A stretch of 64,000 bases of DNA, from positions 1,426,001 through 1,490,000 of the forward strand of contig JACGCN010000010.1 of the NCBI GenBank assembly GCA_014905825.1. The letters are read 5' to 3'. A program made the position numbers and the translations under genes. The stretch comes from Lyophyllum atratum (taxonomy: Eukaryota > Basidiomycota > Agaricomycetes > Agaricales > Lyophyllaceae). This document shows, piece by piece, positions 31,984 to 42,959 of the stretch; within the stretch, counting starts at the first letter, position 1; each line of letters begins with the position of its first letter. Below the pieces are notes generated by a model. It searched no databases, was not told the origin of the DNA, and was given only the letters and a program-made list of their open reading frames with translations.

Positions 31984-34040
31984 CCTGCTCGCCTGCTGGG
32001 AGAGTGGTGTGGCTCAAGCTGAAGCCGTCTTAAAAAAAGCTGGACTAAATATTGACTTCGAGCACCATTTTCGCGACTGGCACAAACGCGGTGTAGATCT
32101 GATGCGGCCGGCTGGTGGAAAATATCCAGGAATATCATCGGAGGTGGATCGATCTCTAGGGGACTCAGAGACAGGAGAAGGGAACGAGGAGATCGAAGAA
32201 GACTATAGTTTTCGCTCCTTCGATGGGAAGACTGCACTTGCAGCTGAGACAGGCGGCACAAAAGATTCCCATTCTATCTGGATGGAACTTGAAGGCGGCC
32301 GGCCGGCTCACAAGAAGACAATCTTACGCCTCTTCACGGATTCGTCGTTGGATCTCGACTATCACAACAGTCATGACCGCCTTCTTCGTGTTCGGTACTT
32401 CTCAATAGGCGGTGATGGGTGGGACCGTTCCAAAAGTCAGGATTTGTTTCGGCATTCCGGCGGTGAGCTCTTCAAACTTGGAAAGCTATATGCATCTGTC
32501 ATCTGCACCGAGAAGAAGGTCTCTGTTGCGGTCCTTCAGTGCACCGGTCTAAAATCTGCATCTCAGTATCGTGACCATGCACCAATCGCAGAAATATCCC
32601 TTCCAGACTCTCGATACGACGTTTCGGGACAAGTTCTGTCATTGCATCCTATTCTTCAAAGTACATTAGATGGAGAATCCCTTTGCTGGGTTTGGGACTC
32701 TCAATTCGTCGCTCTCGACCCCGTCAAGGCAACGCGTGCACAACAGGCAGCTACCACCCGCCTTCGTCATCTCACGTTCACTTCCAACGGGCGGCTTGTC
32801 CTTCCTCTCAATTCGTCTCATTTTGCTTCTGTTTCAGTCAGTACCTTGCCGTTGATCTTTCAAGGAAACTCGGAAAGTGGAGATACATGGGTGATTCCTG
32901 AGACAAAGTTGCGAGATATCACGGAAACATTATCGGAGAGGCTGCACGCTGACGACACCACTCGTTCAAAGATCCCAGTCTTTGGAGCGGTTCGTCAAGG
33001 TGAATTTCCCTACAAAGCTGTGACTTATTCGGTAACAGAGGCCTCAACAACCATTGAGCACACAATACCTTCCATCCCTCCCCCAACTGCTGCCAACGGA
33101 CCGCAGGCCTGTCGCATATGTCGTCAGCAAGTTTCGGGTCCCTTCCGTCAGAACCACATGGGAGAGCATATCCTCCGAAAGTTGCGAGGGGTTGTCGAGC
33201 ATTTTGAGGATATTGACATGGGATGTGTAAGCAGTGTTTTTGCTTCATCGTGTCTGGATGGTGCTCAACATGGCTTATAGGTCTCGATGCAGTACCCCTG
33301 CGGATTTTGCGGTCAATCGAGTGTAGGAGGTGTATGCGACGTACGTATACAAAGTGGGAAAGCCCTCTCGAAGTGCTTGCATGCATATGAGTTCAAAATC
33401 AGTGCAGCTTCTAAGATCTCAAGTAAGAAGGCATGTACTAACGTACCGGTTCAATGCAGACTCTGTACAGAGGTGCATTGGAAGTATAACATGCACCAGC
33501 ATCTTCAGGCGCGACACCCTTGCTGGGAGGAGAATGTATTAGAAGGGCGGGAACTCCAAGAATTTCGCGATAAAATCACGATAACTCACGAGGAGGAATG
33601 TGAGCTAGGTATTCCAGAACACAGACGGGGTTCGTGGCACATTGTTGGCCAGAATATGTCTTCTGACGTGCGCCACGCGAATCCGTTGTACCTACCATCC
33701 GTTCGCGACGAGCATGGTGATTCTCCCAGAAGGCGGAGAGAGATCCTCAATCCGACATGGTCTCACCCACTTCCTATTCAACCTATCCAACTACCAATAC
33801 CTTTGAATCTTCACTCACCATCCACTTTGCACAATCTCAATGTCTTTTTTTGACTTGGGACGTAGCATAGCGTCAATATACTCAATGGCAACTGCCTTCG
33901 CTGATATCAAGCAAAGATCTCTACAGATAGCAGTCGCCGAGAAGCCGTCAATCTCACTCCGACACTTTGCCGTTGCTTTGCCGGCTCCCGGATATCACCG
34001 ATCAGAAATCAACAGATGGTCGAGATCGGCGAATCTGACA

Positions 34041-35395
34041 CAGGCTCCTAAAACCTGCCGCTCGTACCGCGTCTATTTCGCAAACAGATAGCCACGTAGT
34101 GTTCTATATGTATAAATTTTTTATCTAATCTGCCATTTAATCAAACCAAATAAGAACAAGTAGAAGAAAGGGCTCAATGACACGGTAGAGCGGCTGGCAG
34201 AAAACGGTCTCGGTGATCCCGGCCTTCTCAAATAAACCCTGTCTTAGGTGTAACGATACTGGTCGCTTGCGCAACAGCAATCACGAATAAACATACATAT
34301 TTCATTAATGATAACCCATTCGGGAGCTTCCCAAACCCTGCGTAATTTGTCCCTTCCTCGTCGCGTACCGTTCCAAAGGCATCAACATCATGGCACGAGA
34401 ATGGCGTGTCCAGGAGATCCGAGATCTCGTCGAGGTCAGATTCGGTAAACGCCCGTGCTGGTTTCAAACGAAGATCGCGCTGGCACTCCACGCAAAAAAG
34501 GACGTAGTCGGCGTCGCGGCCACAGGTGCCGGGAAGACCCTTTCCTTTTGGATCGCGCTCCTAATGGCTCTAGAGGAGGGGAAGGATAAAATGGTGTTTG
34601 TCGTGACACCTCTCAACTTACTAGGGAAACAGAATGTCGCGTCTTTGGAAAAAGCTGGTTTGAGTGCAATTGCAGTTGATGGAGATAGCGCTACCCCAGA
34701 GGCATTCAAGGTCAGTTAGCTTTCTCTCGCGTGGGTAACAGACTTATCTTCTTATAGGACATCGAGGCAGGGAAATATCGCGTCGTGACCATTAATCCTG
34801 AGGTTCTGATGGATAACGACGAGATTCAACGCGTTGCGAAACATTGTCGGCGGTATCAGCATAGGTCCCGCTAGGATCGCTCATGGTCATGAGTATGAAA
34901 TCTACCAGTGTCAAATTGGCATGCGCAATTTGCGACAGGATAAGTGGGAGATTGCGTGCGGGGAGTGACATTTATTTTTCGGTATTGTTCAGCCAGACTA
35001 GTTGCTCATTTATATACACCAGAGGCGTTGTATTTCCCTTCGTTCTCTTGCTTACGATCTTATTGGGCAGTGCGCATCTGAAGTGCTCAGCGACGTGATG
35101 ATGTCCACACATATAGGTAGTATTAATCGTGATTGGTAACATGTTTATTCGTGATTGCTGTTGCGCAAGCGACCAGTATCGTTACACCTAAGACAGGGTT
35201 TATTTGAGAAGGCCGGGATCACCGAGACCGTTTTCTGCCAGCCGCTCTACCGTGTCATTGAGCCCTTTCTTCTACTTGTTCTTATTTGGTTTGATTAGAT
35301 GTTCAGATTAGATAAAAAAATTATACATATAGAACACTACGTGGCTATCTGTTTGCGAAATAGACACGGTACGAGCGGCAGGTTTTAGGAGCCTG
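34041..35395. mobile_element. hAT-like non-autonomous element with 254-bp TIRs, TSD ATCTGACA, carrying a RecQ fragment
   Basis: Inverted repeats at 34041-34294 and 35141-35395 are almost perfect and start CAGGCTCCTAAAACC. The 8-bp duplication ATCTGACA is at 34033-34040 and 35396-35403; 8 bp and CAG ends are typical of hAT transposons. There is no transposase inside; the middle holds a helicase fragment. This is the arrangement of a Pack-type transposon, one that picks up host gene pieces. It interrupts the tail of the zinc-finger-like family gene. Confidence 0.88.
34390..34874 (+). pseudogene. RecQ-like helicase N-terminal fragment inside the hAT-like element
   Basis: The exons are 34390-34710 and 34758-34874 (intron 34711-34757), 145 aa. 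It has a Walker A motif (VAATGAGKTLSFW), motif Ia-like VVTPLNLLGKQN and the GDSATPEAFK/DIEAGKY stretch, all seen in fungal RecQ-like DNA helicases. The DEAD/DEAH box and the whole second helicase domain are absent. The frame closes with TAG at 34872 after only about a third of domain 1. Retained intron and intact frame mean it was captured as DNA, not from mRNA, and fairly recently. It cannot be an active helicase; it might still make a small ATP-binding peptide. Confidence 0.8.
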
Positions 35396-35526
35396 ATCTG
35401 ACACCTCTTGGGAGTATGTTTGACGGGAAGACAAGTGCCCGGGGAGCAAGCAGAAGCAAACAGCGCTTTGAAATCAACCACGACCTCCTCAAGAAGTGGC
35501 TTGCCTCTGCTGATACACTGGTATGA

Positions 35527-36352
35527 TCACGATGGCCTTTGCCAATGCGAAACAAGTTGGACCTAAGGTCGCTTGGCTCTATCCTTGTGTCTATTTTAAA
35601 GGGAGGCTCTCAGGATCCTCTGGGTGAGGGAGGAAAATACAACCTTTTAGTCTATCATCGGCCATCGTGTGATATTCGTCCGAGTGCTACGCCTGTGCTT
35701 CCGAAACGTCGCGCGTGAGCTATCGTTCGGGCCATCGGAACTCTCAATCGACCAATCGACCAATGTAAGGATGTTCAGCCAGGCCGTGACACCTCCGCGC
35801 TAAATTTCCACAGTCTCGACTGCCTGATCCTCTCCGTGGCCTCATGGCTCGAAAGCTATTTAGTCCAGGCAGACACACATGATGTCCTTTAAGCATCCCG
35901 AAAGTGGTTGGTCTGGGGTCACGTTCTCCTGAAATCCATTCAACGCGGATCCGAGTGGCGAAAATTTCGAGGCTTCTCCGTCCCGTCGATCCTGTGTTCA
36001 ATGATCTTCAATCTCCATTCAGAAATTGAACAAAGTTGCTCGCACTCCCCGTGGCATACATACGGTGCGTGTATCCGCAACGGCGCAGCTGAGGCTGCGA
36101 CCTGCTGGCAGGAATCATCGTGACTGTTCAGATGATACTCGTACCCTCACAACCCACGAACTCGGGGACAGTCTTCGCCACAAATTCTACCGGTACGGCC
36201 GACCAAGGTGGGCTCTCACAAGACCATTCCACATGGTGGGGACTCAATTTTGGGAACCGATTTTCTTTATAAATTCGCTGGGTACATTCGTGAAGGGTCA
36301 GGCAACACTCCCTACATTGAAAACGTTCCTACTTCCCTCCTTTAGCACCAGG
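35527..36352 (+). promoter_or_regulatory. Intergenic region upstream of the GH16 gene, with TATA box
   Basis: I see no gene. TATAAAT at 36268-36274 lies 79 bases before the GH16 start and is a plausible core promoter. A short tandem CGACCAAT pair occurs near 35750. Confidence 0.5.
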
Positions 36353-37932
36353 ATGACTCCTCTCATTCGATTCGCGCTCCCGATTTTTTTGGCCACTACC
36401 AGAGTTTTAGGTGCTACCTACGGCCAAACCGACAGCATCAGTGGATCTGGTTTTTTGAACGCTTTTTCAGTCCAAAATATTGCTGACCCGACTCACGGAC
36501 GCGTGTAAGCTCTGCAAGAATATTTGTGCTGAAATATCTACTGATATACGTCCCCAGAAACTATGTCAGCGCTTCGACGGCGGCTAGCGAGAACCTGACT
36601 TTCTCGTCTGGCGACCACTTTGTACTTAGAGCTGACTTCAAGAAGACCCTCAGCGCCAGCGGCCCTGGCAGGGATTCTGTTCGGATACAATCGAATAAAC
36701 AGTATAGGACTTCTGTAACCGTGTAAGTTGACACGTCTTGATTGATTGTTCTCGACTTTTAGGTTCTAACCTCTGATCCAGATTTAACGTTCGCCATATG
36801 CCGCAAGGTTGCGGGTTCGTTCGTTTTCCGGCTTATCGTCACGGTCTCCGCACTAAAGATAAACTTTTCAGTACCTGGCCTGCTCTGTGGACCGTTGGCG
36901 CCAATTGGCCCACCCAGGTAAGCATGGAGATTGCCTCATCCTTGCTCCCCACTCATGCATGTTATTTTAGGGCGAGATAGACATATTAGAAGGCGTGAAT
37001 GATCAAGGGACCAATGCTGCTACTTTGCACACTAACGCGGGTAAGCCGAAGGCCCCGTAAGGATAAATTTCCTCAGCGATTGACACGTGTCTGGTTATTT
37101 TTGAAGGATGCACCATGCCTGCCTCACGCGCGCAAACAGGGTCTGTATATCAATCGAGGCGTTATATGCACTTGGCACCTAGCTCATACCCACGGCTTTA
37201 ACAGAACGACCACGGGAACGAACTGCGACTCTGCAGCTACCGGTAATGCCGGGTGCGGAGTCAAGTTTACCGACGCGCGAAGCTATGGGCCGACCTTTAA
37301 CAATAATGGAGGAGGATGGTGAGTTACGTTACGTGCGATATGATTCTCCTGCCTGACTCGGCTACCCCAGGTATGCTATGGAGCGAACAACTTCCTTTAT
37401 CAAGGTCTGGTTCTGGACGAGATCGGCTACGAATGTCCCGGCCGACGTGAAAAATGGCGCGACCTCTGTCAACACAGGCAACTGGGTACTTTTTTCTATG
37501 GGCATATCATCCCAGTTATTTATTCAGCCTTGGCTTATTACCAGGGAACCCCTGTCGCCTATTTCCCGAACACATCCTGTGACATTGCAACCCATTTCGG
37601 CGCACACAATATTGTTATCAACTGTAAGTATCAATTTCCTTTATATGCCTTTTACGTAACTGACTTTCTGATTCTGTTAGTGACATTCTGTCAGCTGTTC
37701 ATCTACAAATAGGAAGAATTTTAATACTTACAGCAAACCATCAGGTGGAGATTGGGCTGGCAATGTATATGGCTCGTCAGGGTGTCCTTCATCCTGTGTC
37801 GGTGCGTTCTTCCTCATCTATACGTTGAAGTGTTATAATATTCTGATCACCAACGCAGACTTTGTTAACAACAACCCTTCCGCATTCAGCAACGCATACT
37901 TCGACTTCCAGTGGCTCAAGATTTACGGATAA
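36353..37932 (+). CDS. Secreted GH16 endo-1,3(4)-beta-glucanase (laminarinase type), 315 aa
   Basis: Twelve exons: 36353-36504, 36558-36722, 36782-36814, 36872-36917, 36971-37040, 37107-37140, 37205-37318, 37371-37485, 37545-37623, 37681-37689, 37745-37801 and 37859-37932. Every join keeps phase. Residues 1-21 are a signal peptide (LIRFALPIFLATTRVLGA). Conserved blocks are FNVRHMPQGCG, TWPALWTVG and the GH16 active site GEIDILEG: E134 is the expected nucleophile and E139 the acid/base. The end, AYFDFQWLKIYG, is a typical GH16 C-terminus. It hydrolyses beta-1,3 or mixed beta-1,3/1,4 glucans outside the cell, in wall remodelling or nutrition. No GPI signal or extra domain. It looks intact. Confidence 0.92.
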
Positions 37933-39303
37933 ATATTATCGTTAGACGCAGTCTCAAGCACTGCTACGTACTTCGGGGTCATGCCAGCACGACCATGATT
38001 TGTATAGCAGGAATATGGATCACATGGTAAAGTTGTACTAGTATCGGGCTTTCTCTTGGGTTTCTCTGGATCAGGTGTCCTTGCTCTATGTATAGTTTAT
38101 TTGTTGTATGTACGATAACCAATCAAACAACTTTCGCACTCTCTTCTGACCCTCCTGAGTCTGATTGCGTTCACGGAACTGATCTGTGTCATTCGTTGCC
38201 ATCACAGGCGCCGGCTTTATCTTATCTATCAATTGTTTCGAGTACATTAGGCGCTCCTGACTACTTTGTACTTTGGTCTCCAAGGACGAGTTGCGAGGTT
38301 CCAGAATGCCTCAGCATTACCATATTCTCGGTTCCCCAGTTTTAGTCGTCGGGTATCCGGTTGAAAACCTGCAGCAGACGCGGTGCCGTTCTCAAGCAAA
38401 TATATCGCTAAGGAACGGGGAGTTTCTGGTAGAGTCTGGGCGTTTCAGTTGAGAGCCCGCAGCAGACGAGATGTCATTCTCAAGCAAATATATCGGCAAC
38501 GAACGAGGTCAACCGCACGAACAGACGGTAAGACAGGAGGAACAGTACCTCATTTATCGTGACGTTTCACATAATGTATCTTTTACACGAGGGGCTTCCA
38601 ATTACAGGGACAGGGACTATGTACATGTTCTGATACGGGACCACCTGATGACCATTTTACCCAGACTTCAGAAATTTAACCCAGGTCAGTTGCTCGGAGT
38701 CGTTGATGTACCACCAGTTCGTGAGCCAGGTCCAGGTATCGGGGAGGTCCAAGTTTGCCCAGGCTGTGTCGGCGCCGTCCAACTTAGAGGTGAGATTGTT
38801 GCCAGAGCCTGAGGATAGCCATTCAACCCGCCTCCCTGCTTGAGCTACCGCGACGACTCGTGATTATTACGTCGTTGATACAATCGCCACAATGTTATTG
38901 TTTGAGGCGAAGCATCTGGGGTGATCCCGGGGAGTAGTACTTTGTCATGAAGCGCGAATAGACTATGTAAAAGCTTCAGACTAGCAAGGTTCGGATGAGT
39001 TTGTTGTTTTTCTGTTTAGCGACAGAGTCAACAACTTGGTGTCCGCTGGAACTTCGAGCTTGAAGCTTTGAAGACTCGCGCTCAAAAACATCGCCAAATC
39101 GAAAGTAAATGAGCCGAAGCTCGGAGCTCGAGATGGTAGACTTGTGTGCAGAGGAATGAAGTAGGCTTGCTTTCGAGGAGTCAGGAGGAATCCCACACGC
39201 TTGATTTTAGGAGTTTGTTATTGTTACTTTGGGAGGTCATCACCTCCTACAGAATTGTTGACAGGCGCCTTGTTATTATTCTTCCTCAGGCTCATGATCA
39301 GCC
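37933..39303. other. Intergenic region with an imperfect direct repeat
   Basis: No supported gene. Two roughly 62-bp copies, sharing CTCAAGCAAATATATCG and GCAGCAGACG, lie at about 38359-38420 and 38447-38508. Their offset is 88 bp. Short open frames here lack family signals or splice logic. Confidence 0.5.
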
Positions 39304-42300
39304 ATGGCTCGGTTTCGCGCCAATTTCAGCGACAGCAGCGATGACGACTCTTCCTCAGAAGCAGAGACCCAGCCTCACCAACAGCAGCCCAGCGAGGATG
39401 AAAGCGAAAGCGAGAGTGAATCCTCCCGGTCGTCCAGCCCGGACATGCAGGAAGATGAACTCCTGACGACCTCGATGCGGCGGCGCAAGCAACCCAAGCG
39501 AGATGCATTGGTCGAGGATGAGGACGGGGAGATTAGGTATGCACATGAAGTCGAGGTAGCTGGGGCACTCGACGTGCGCGTCTCACCTGCCTCGTCTTCT
39601 GTATCACCACCACCGCCAAGAACGCGTGGCGATCCTACAATTATACCATGGGCGCAGCATATCGGAGTCGATGCACAGAAAATGCATGTTATGCAGACAT
39701 CCTTATTTCGCATGCCGGAGGAAGCCGCCGCGCTCAAGGCGCTCAACCAACCATCTCGCACTAATTTACGTGTACCACTTCAACCATTGAATCGGAAACA
39801 TAGTCGCGACTCCGATGGGGATGGCCTTCGGACGGACTCTAGAGAGGTGCGATATATTCCTATAGACTTTAGTACAGTGGCACGTCTAATACTTTCCGTT
39901 CTACCTTAGAGAGCTTCATTCGCTCACGATATCGAGCCACCAGTTTACCGTCCTTCGAGAAAGTACGCTCGCGTCGAAACTTCTGAGTCTGCGGTGAAAG
40001 GAAACGAAGGAGCCGTGTTTGACGCGGGTTTGGCGTTCGGACGCTCATTCCGTGTCGGGTGGGGACCGGGCGGAACACTAGTGCACCTGGGCGCTCTCTG
40101 TAACCCATCCTCCAGCCCGTAAGTCCTTATATTATATCCATATCTATGTCTCTCTTTTTAAAGTGATCACAGAAAAATATCCGCAAACTCATCGACTCTC
40201 ACGAAAACCACCGTCCCAATATTCTCAGATGCTACACAAGGCTCGTCGCTTTCTGCGAAGCTTCTCCAACACCATCTTTCCAACTCGCCAATAACGTTAG
40301 ATGACGATGGAATTCCGTTTGCCGCTCCCAACCCCACATCTCTACATTTCTCCTCATTCGTTTCATTGTTCCCGTCGGCGGACAGATCCTACGAGGCGTC
40401 TCTATTCCGTCTCGGGCATGCCCTTTTTGACGACATCGATCTGCGCCTCGGTGAATCGATCACAATCGATATTCGGAATCGCGTCGCCTCCATTCGAAGA
40501 AAGGCTGCCCTTTCGGCATGGCTGGAAGACGCCGTTACTCCTGCCCTAGAAGCCGAACTACGCTCTAACAGTTCCGCGGACGCAACCACCATCGCATTCT
40601 CCCTCCTGACCGGTAACCAAATAGAGAAGGCCGTAAACGTGGTCATGGATGGCGGATATCTCAAGCTTGCGACTTTGATCTCCCAAGCAGGTGGTGACTG
40701 GGAGTTCAAGGAGGATCTGAAGGAACAGCTTAAAATCTGGAAAGATGAGCGGATAGATGTACACATCGACGACAGCGTGAGGAAACTGTATGCCTTGTTG
40801 GCTGGCATTGTGGATACTGTGCTTGAGGGGTCACGAGGCGGTGGTCTCGAGAAGTGTGCGGATGTGGATGTCCTGAAGGGACTTGACTGGAAACGGACAT
40901 TTGGAGTTCACTTGTGGTTCTCAGAACCAGTGGACGCCCCCATCGCACAGGTTTTCCAGGCATATGACCAGGTCGTCAAGAACGCCGGACAACGTCAGGT
41001 CGCAAGGCCTGTTCCCTGGTACGCGGAGAAGCAGAGCGCTTCATCCCGTTCGCACTGGAAACTGCCATCACCATCCACTGCATCGGACGGTCTATTTTCC
41101 TTGATACGACTCCACGCCGAACCTGCGTGCTCCCTCTCGCAAGTCCTCACTCCTCTGTCTTTCAGTACATCCCCCCTCGACTACAGCCTTGCTTGGCATC
41201 TGTACATTATTCTCTCGCGCTGCATGAGGGTGCGGGATTTTGCCGACCGCGGTGACCCAGTCGGCCGCACTCGCCGGATGGACGATTCCTTTTCGTCAGA
41301 TGACGAGGAGGATGAGGATAAGCCTGAGGGCCATAGCCCCAGTGCCGATCTCCTGGCGAGTAGCTATGCGTTCCAACTGGAAGGCCAAGGCATGATCCAG
41401 GAGGCGCTGTTTGTGCTACTGCATATTGAAGGATCCGCAGGGTGAGTGAATCCTATCCTGAATATTGACTTGGGAGTCTTGACGGGTGTCTGTTTATAGG
41501 AGGGAAAAGGCGATTAAGGATCTCCTGGCACGATCGGCTGCTAAGCTGGATGAGTGGATGACGAGAGGGATTGTCGGAAGCTTGAAGATCCCGATAGCTT
41601 GGGTTCAGGAGGCTAAGGTGTGTGGCTTCATGGCAGAATCTGTGAAAGTATATCTAAACATCGTTGAAAGGCCCTTCATGCGCTCGATGCCGGCGAAATT
41701 TACGAGGCATACGAACTGTTCATTAGCGCTGGCCTTTATAACCCTGCCCACGACATCGCAGTTCTAGAGCTTGCGCCTGATGCGGTTATTCGCCGTGATC
41801 TAGGGCTTCTAAGGAGTTTGTTCATCAGGATTGAGGGGCGCCCCGGAGTAGAAGGCTGGAATGTTCGTGGAAAGGTCTGTTCTCCTACACTGTATGATCT
41901 ATACAACATGGATACTGATTGAATTCTTTTTACACCGTTCACAGGTCTTCATGGACTACGTTCACATCATGACCCGGCTACCCCAACTCGCAGAGCAGGT
42001 TTCAAACGATGCCGTCCCAGATGCGGCACATAGCACCGAGATCGACACCCTCACCAGGAGCGTCCCACGACTGATTGGGATCCTGCCGGACGTCCTGCGG
42101 GACGGTAATGATCCGCGACATAAGGCGGCTCTTGCGGAAATGGTTTCGGGAATGGTGGCGCAAGTGGATAAGCTTCGGCCTCTAGTCCTGGTTGGTGTCT
42201 ATGTTTCTGCCCCTCTTGAAAGTTTTCCTATCGACTTACGGCGGTTCCTCTTTTTAGGCGCAGGTTCAACCCAGCTTGATGGACGAGTCGACGAGACTAG

Positions 42301-42350
42301 GTCATATTCAGTCTGCGGCGTATGCGAGGTTACTCGAACATATTAGTTGA
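39304..42350 (+). CDS. Nucleoporin Nup96/Nup145C-like, 893 aa
   Basis: The exons are 39304-39846, 39910-40118, 40173-41441, 41500-41617, 41671-41874, 41945-42190 and 42258-42350, all in phase. The N-terminus is acidic and Ser-rich. The hallmark FGRSFRVGWGPGG (residues about 224-236) and the helical block LLTGNQIEKAVNVVMDGGYL identify Nup96, the C-terminal product of Nup98-Nup96 in most eukaryotes. It is a scaffold of the Y-complex of the nuclear pore, where it contacts Sec13 through its N-terminal blade. There is no FG-repeat or autoproteolytic (HFS) domain upstream: the gene begins with its own ATG after a plain intergenic stretch. So Nup96 is probably encoded separately here. Length fits a stand-alone Nup96. 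Confidence 0.9.
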
Positions 42351-42959
42351 CCGCTGTCCGTTCCTTGTCTGGGCCCACAAACCAATCGGTCACCAAACCT
42401 TGAGCAAACCCCACCCACCTTCAAAATCAGTAGCTTGCAAATTTGCGGGCTTTTCCCTTGGATATCATGTAATTCCTTAATACCAGCTTTTCCTGTATAG
42501 GGCCCCAGTTGCCAGACTAGAACGCAAACGACAGGAGCGGTCTCCGTGTATCTTAGAATTATCTTTTGATTGAGGTTTACTACTGACAGACTCGGGCTCA
42601 AGGCCTCAAGGCTTGGTTTCAAAGTTTGCCCTTATTGACCCCGCTAGACGCGTCTCGCCGTTGTCCCTGTTGCCAGTGTTGCAACTCCTGCAATTACACC
42701 ACCATGCTAAGTGCAACTCGCCTCGGTCATCGACCCCCGAACTCCTGGAACTGGTTTGTTACCCCAGTCCCCACAAGATGTTTTGCTTACTGAGAAACGT
42801 CAACGACGACATCATCGTGACAGTATCATCTCAGCACGTGCACCGTGCCCACTCCCACTGCCAGGCGGTCCTAGGGCGCTCAGATTTCTCAGACTTCCTT
42901 CCAGGAGTACAGTCATCACCGATACCTCTTTCCCCTTACCCTATACGCTGTCTCGCACA
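42351..42959. other. Intergenic region upstream of the GST gene
   Basis: About 600 bases without a credible gene. The last 100 bases are CT-rich, which fits a fungal promoter. No TATA box was found. Confidence 0.4.

Larger units (their letters stand above)
31984..35526 (+). pseudogene. Zinc-finger-like family gene, 3' part (split by element 1 and a hAT-like element)
   Basis: This continues the gene of 7450-9598. ACWESGVAQAEAVLKKAGL and GGKYPGISSEVDRSLGD begin it. A beta-rich middle follows, then Cys/His clusters (CRICRQQVSGPFRQNHMGEH, CGFCG, CRLC ... HQHLQARH) that look like zinc-binding fingers. An intron at 33227-33280 joins in phase. The frame stops at 33851-33853. A further family block continues in another frame (YHRSEINRWSRSANLT), which the hAT-like element interrupts at 34041. 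After it, 35404-35526 finishes with SKQRFEINHDLLKKWLASAD and a TGA at 35524-35526. So the pre-insertion gene ended at 35526. Function unknown; the copy is dead. Confidence 0.72.

Noticed and set aside
38471..38812. 113-aa open frame
   Set aside because: Starts inside a direct repeat, no recognisable domain and no promoter or splice logic.
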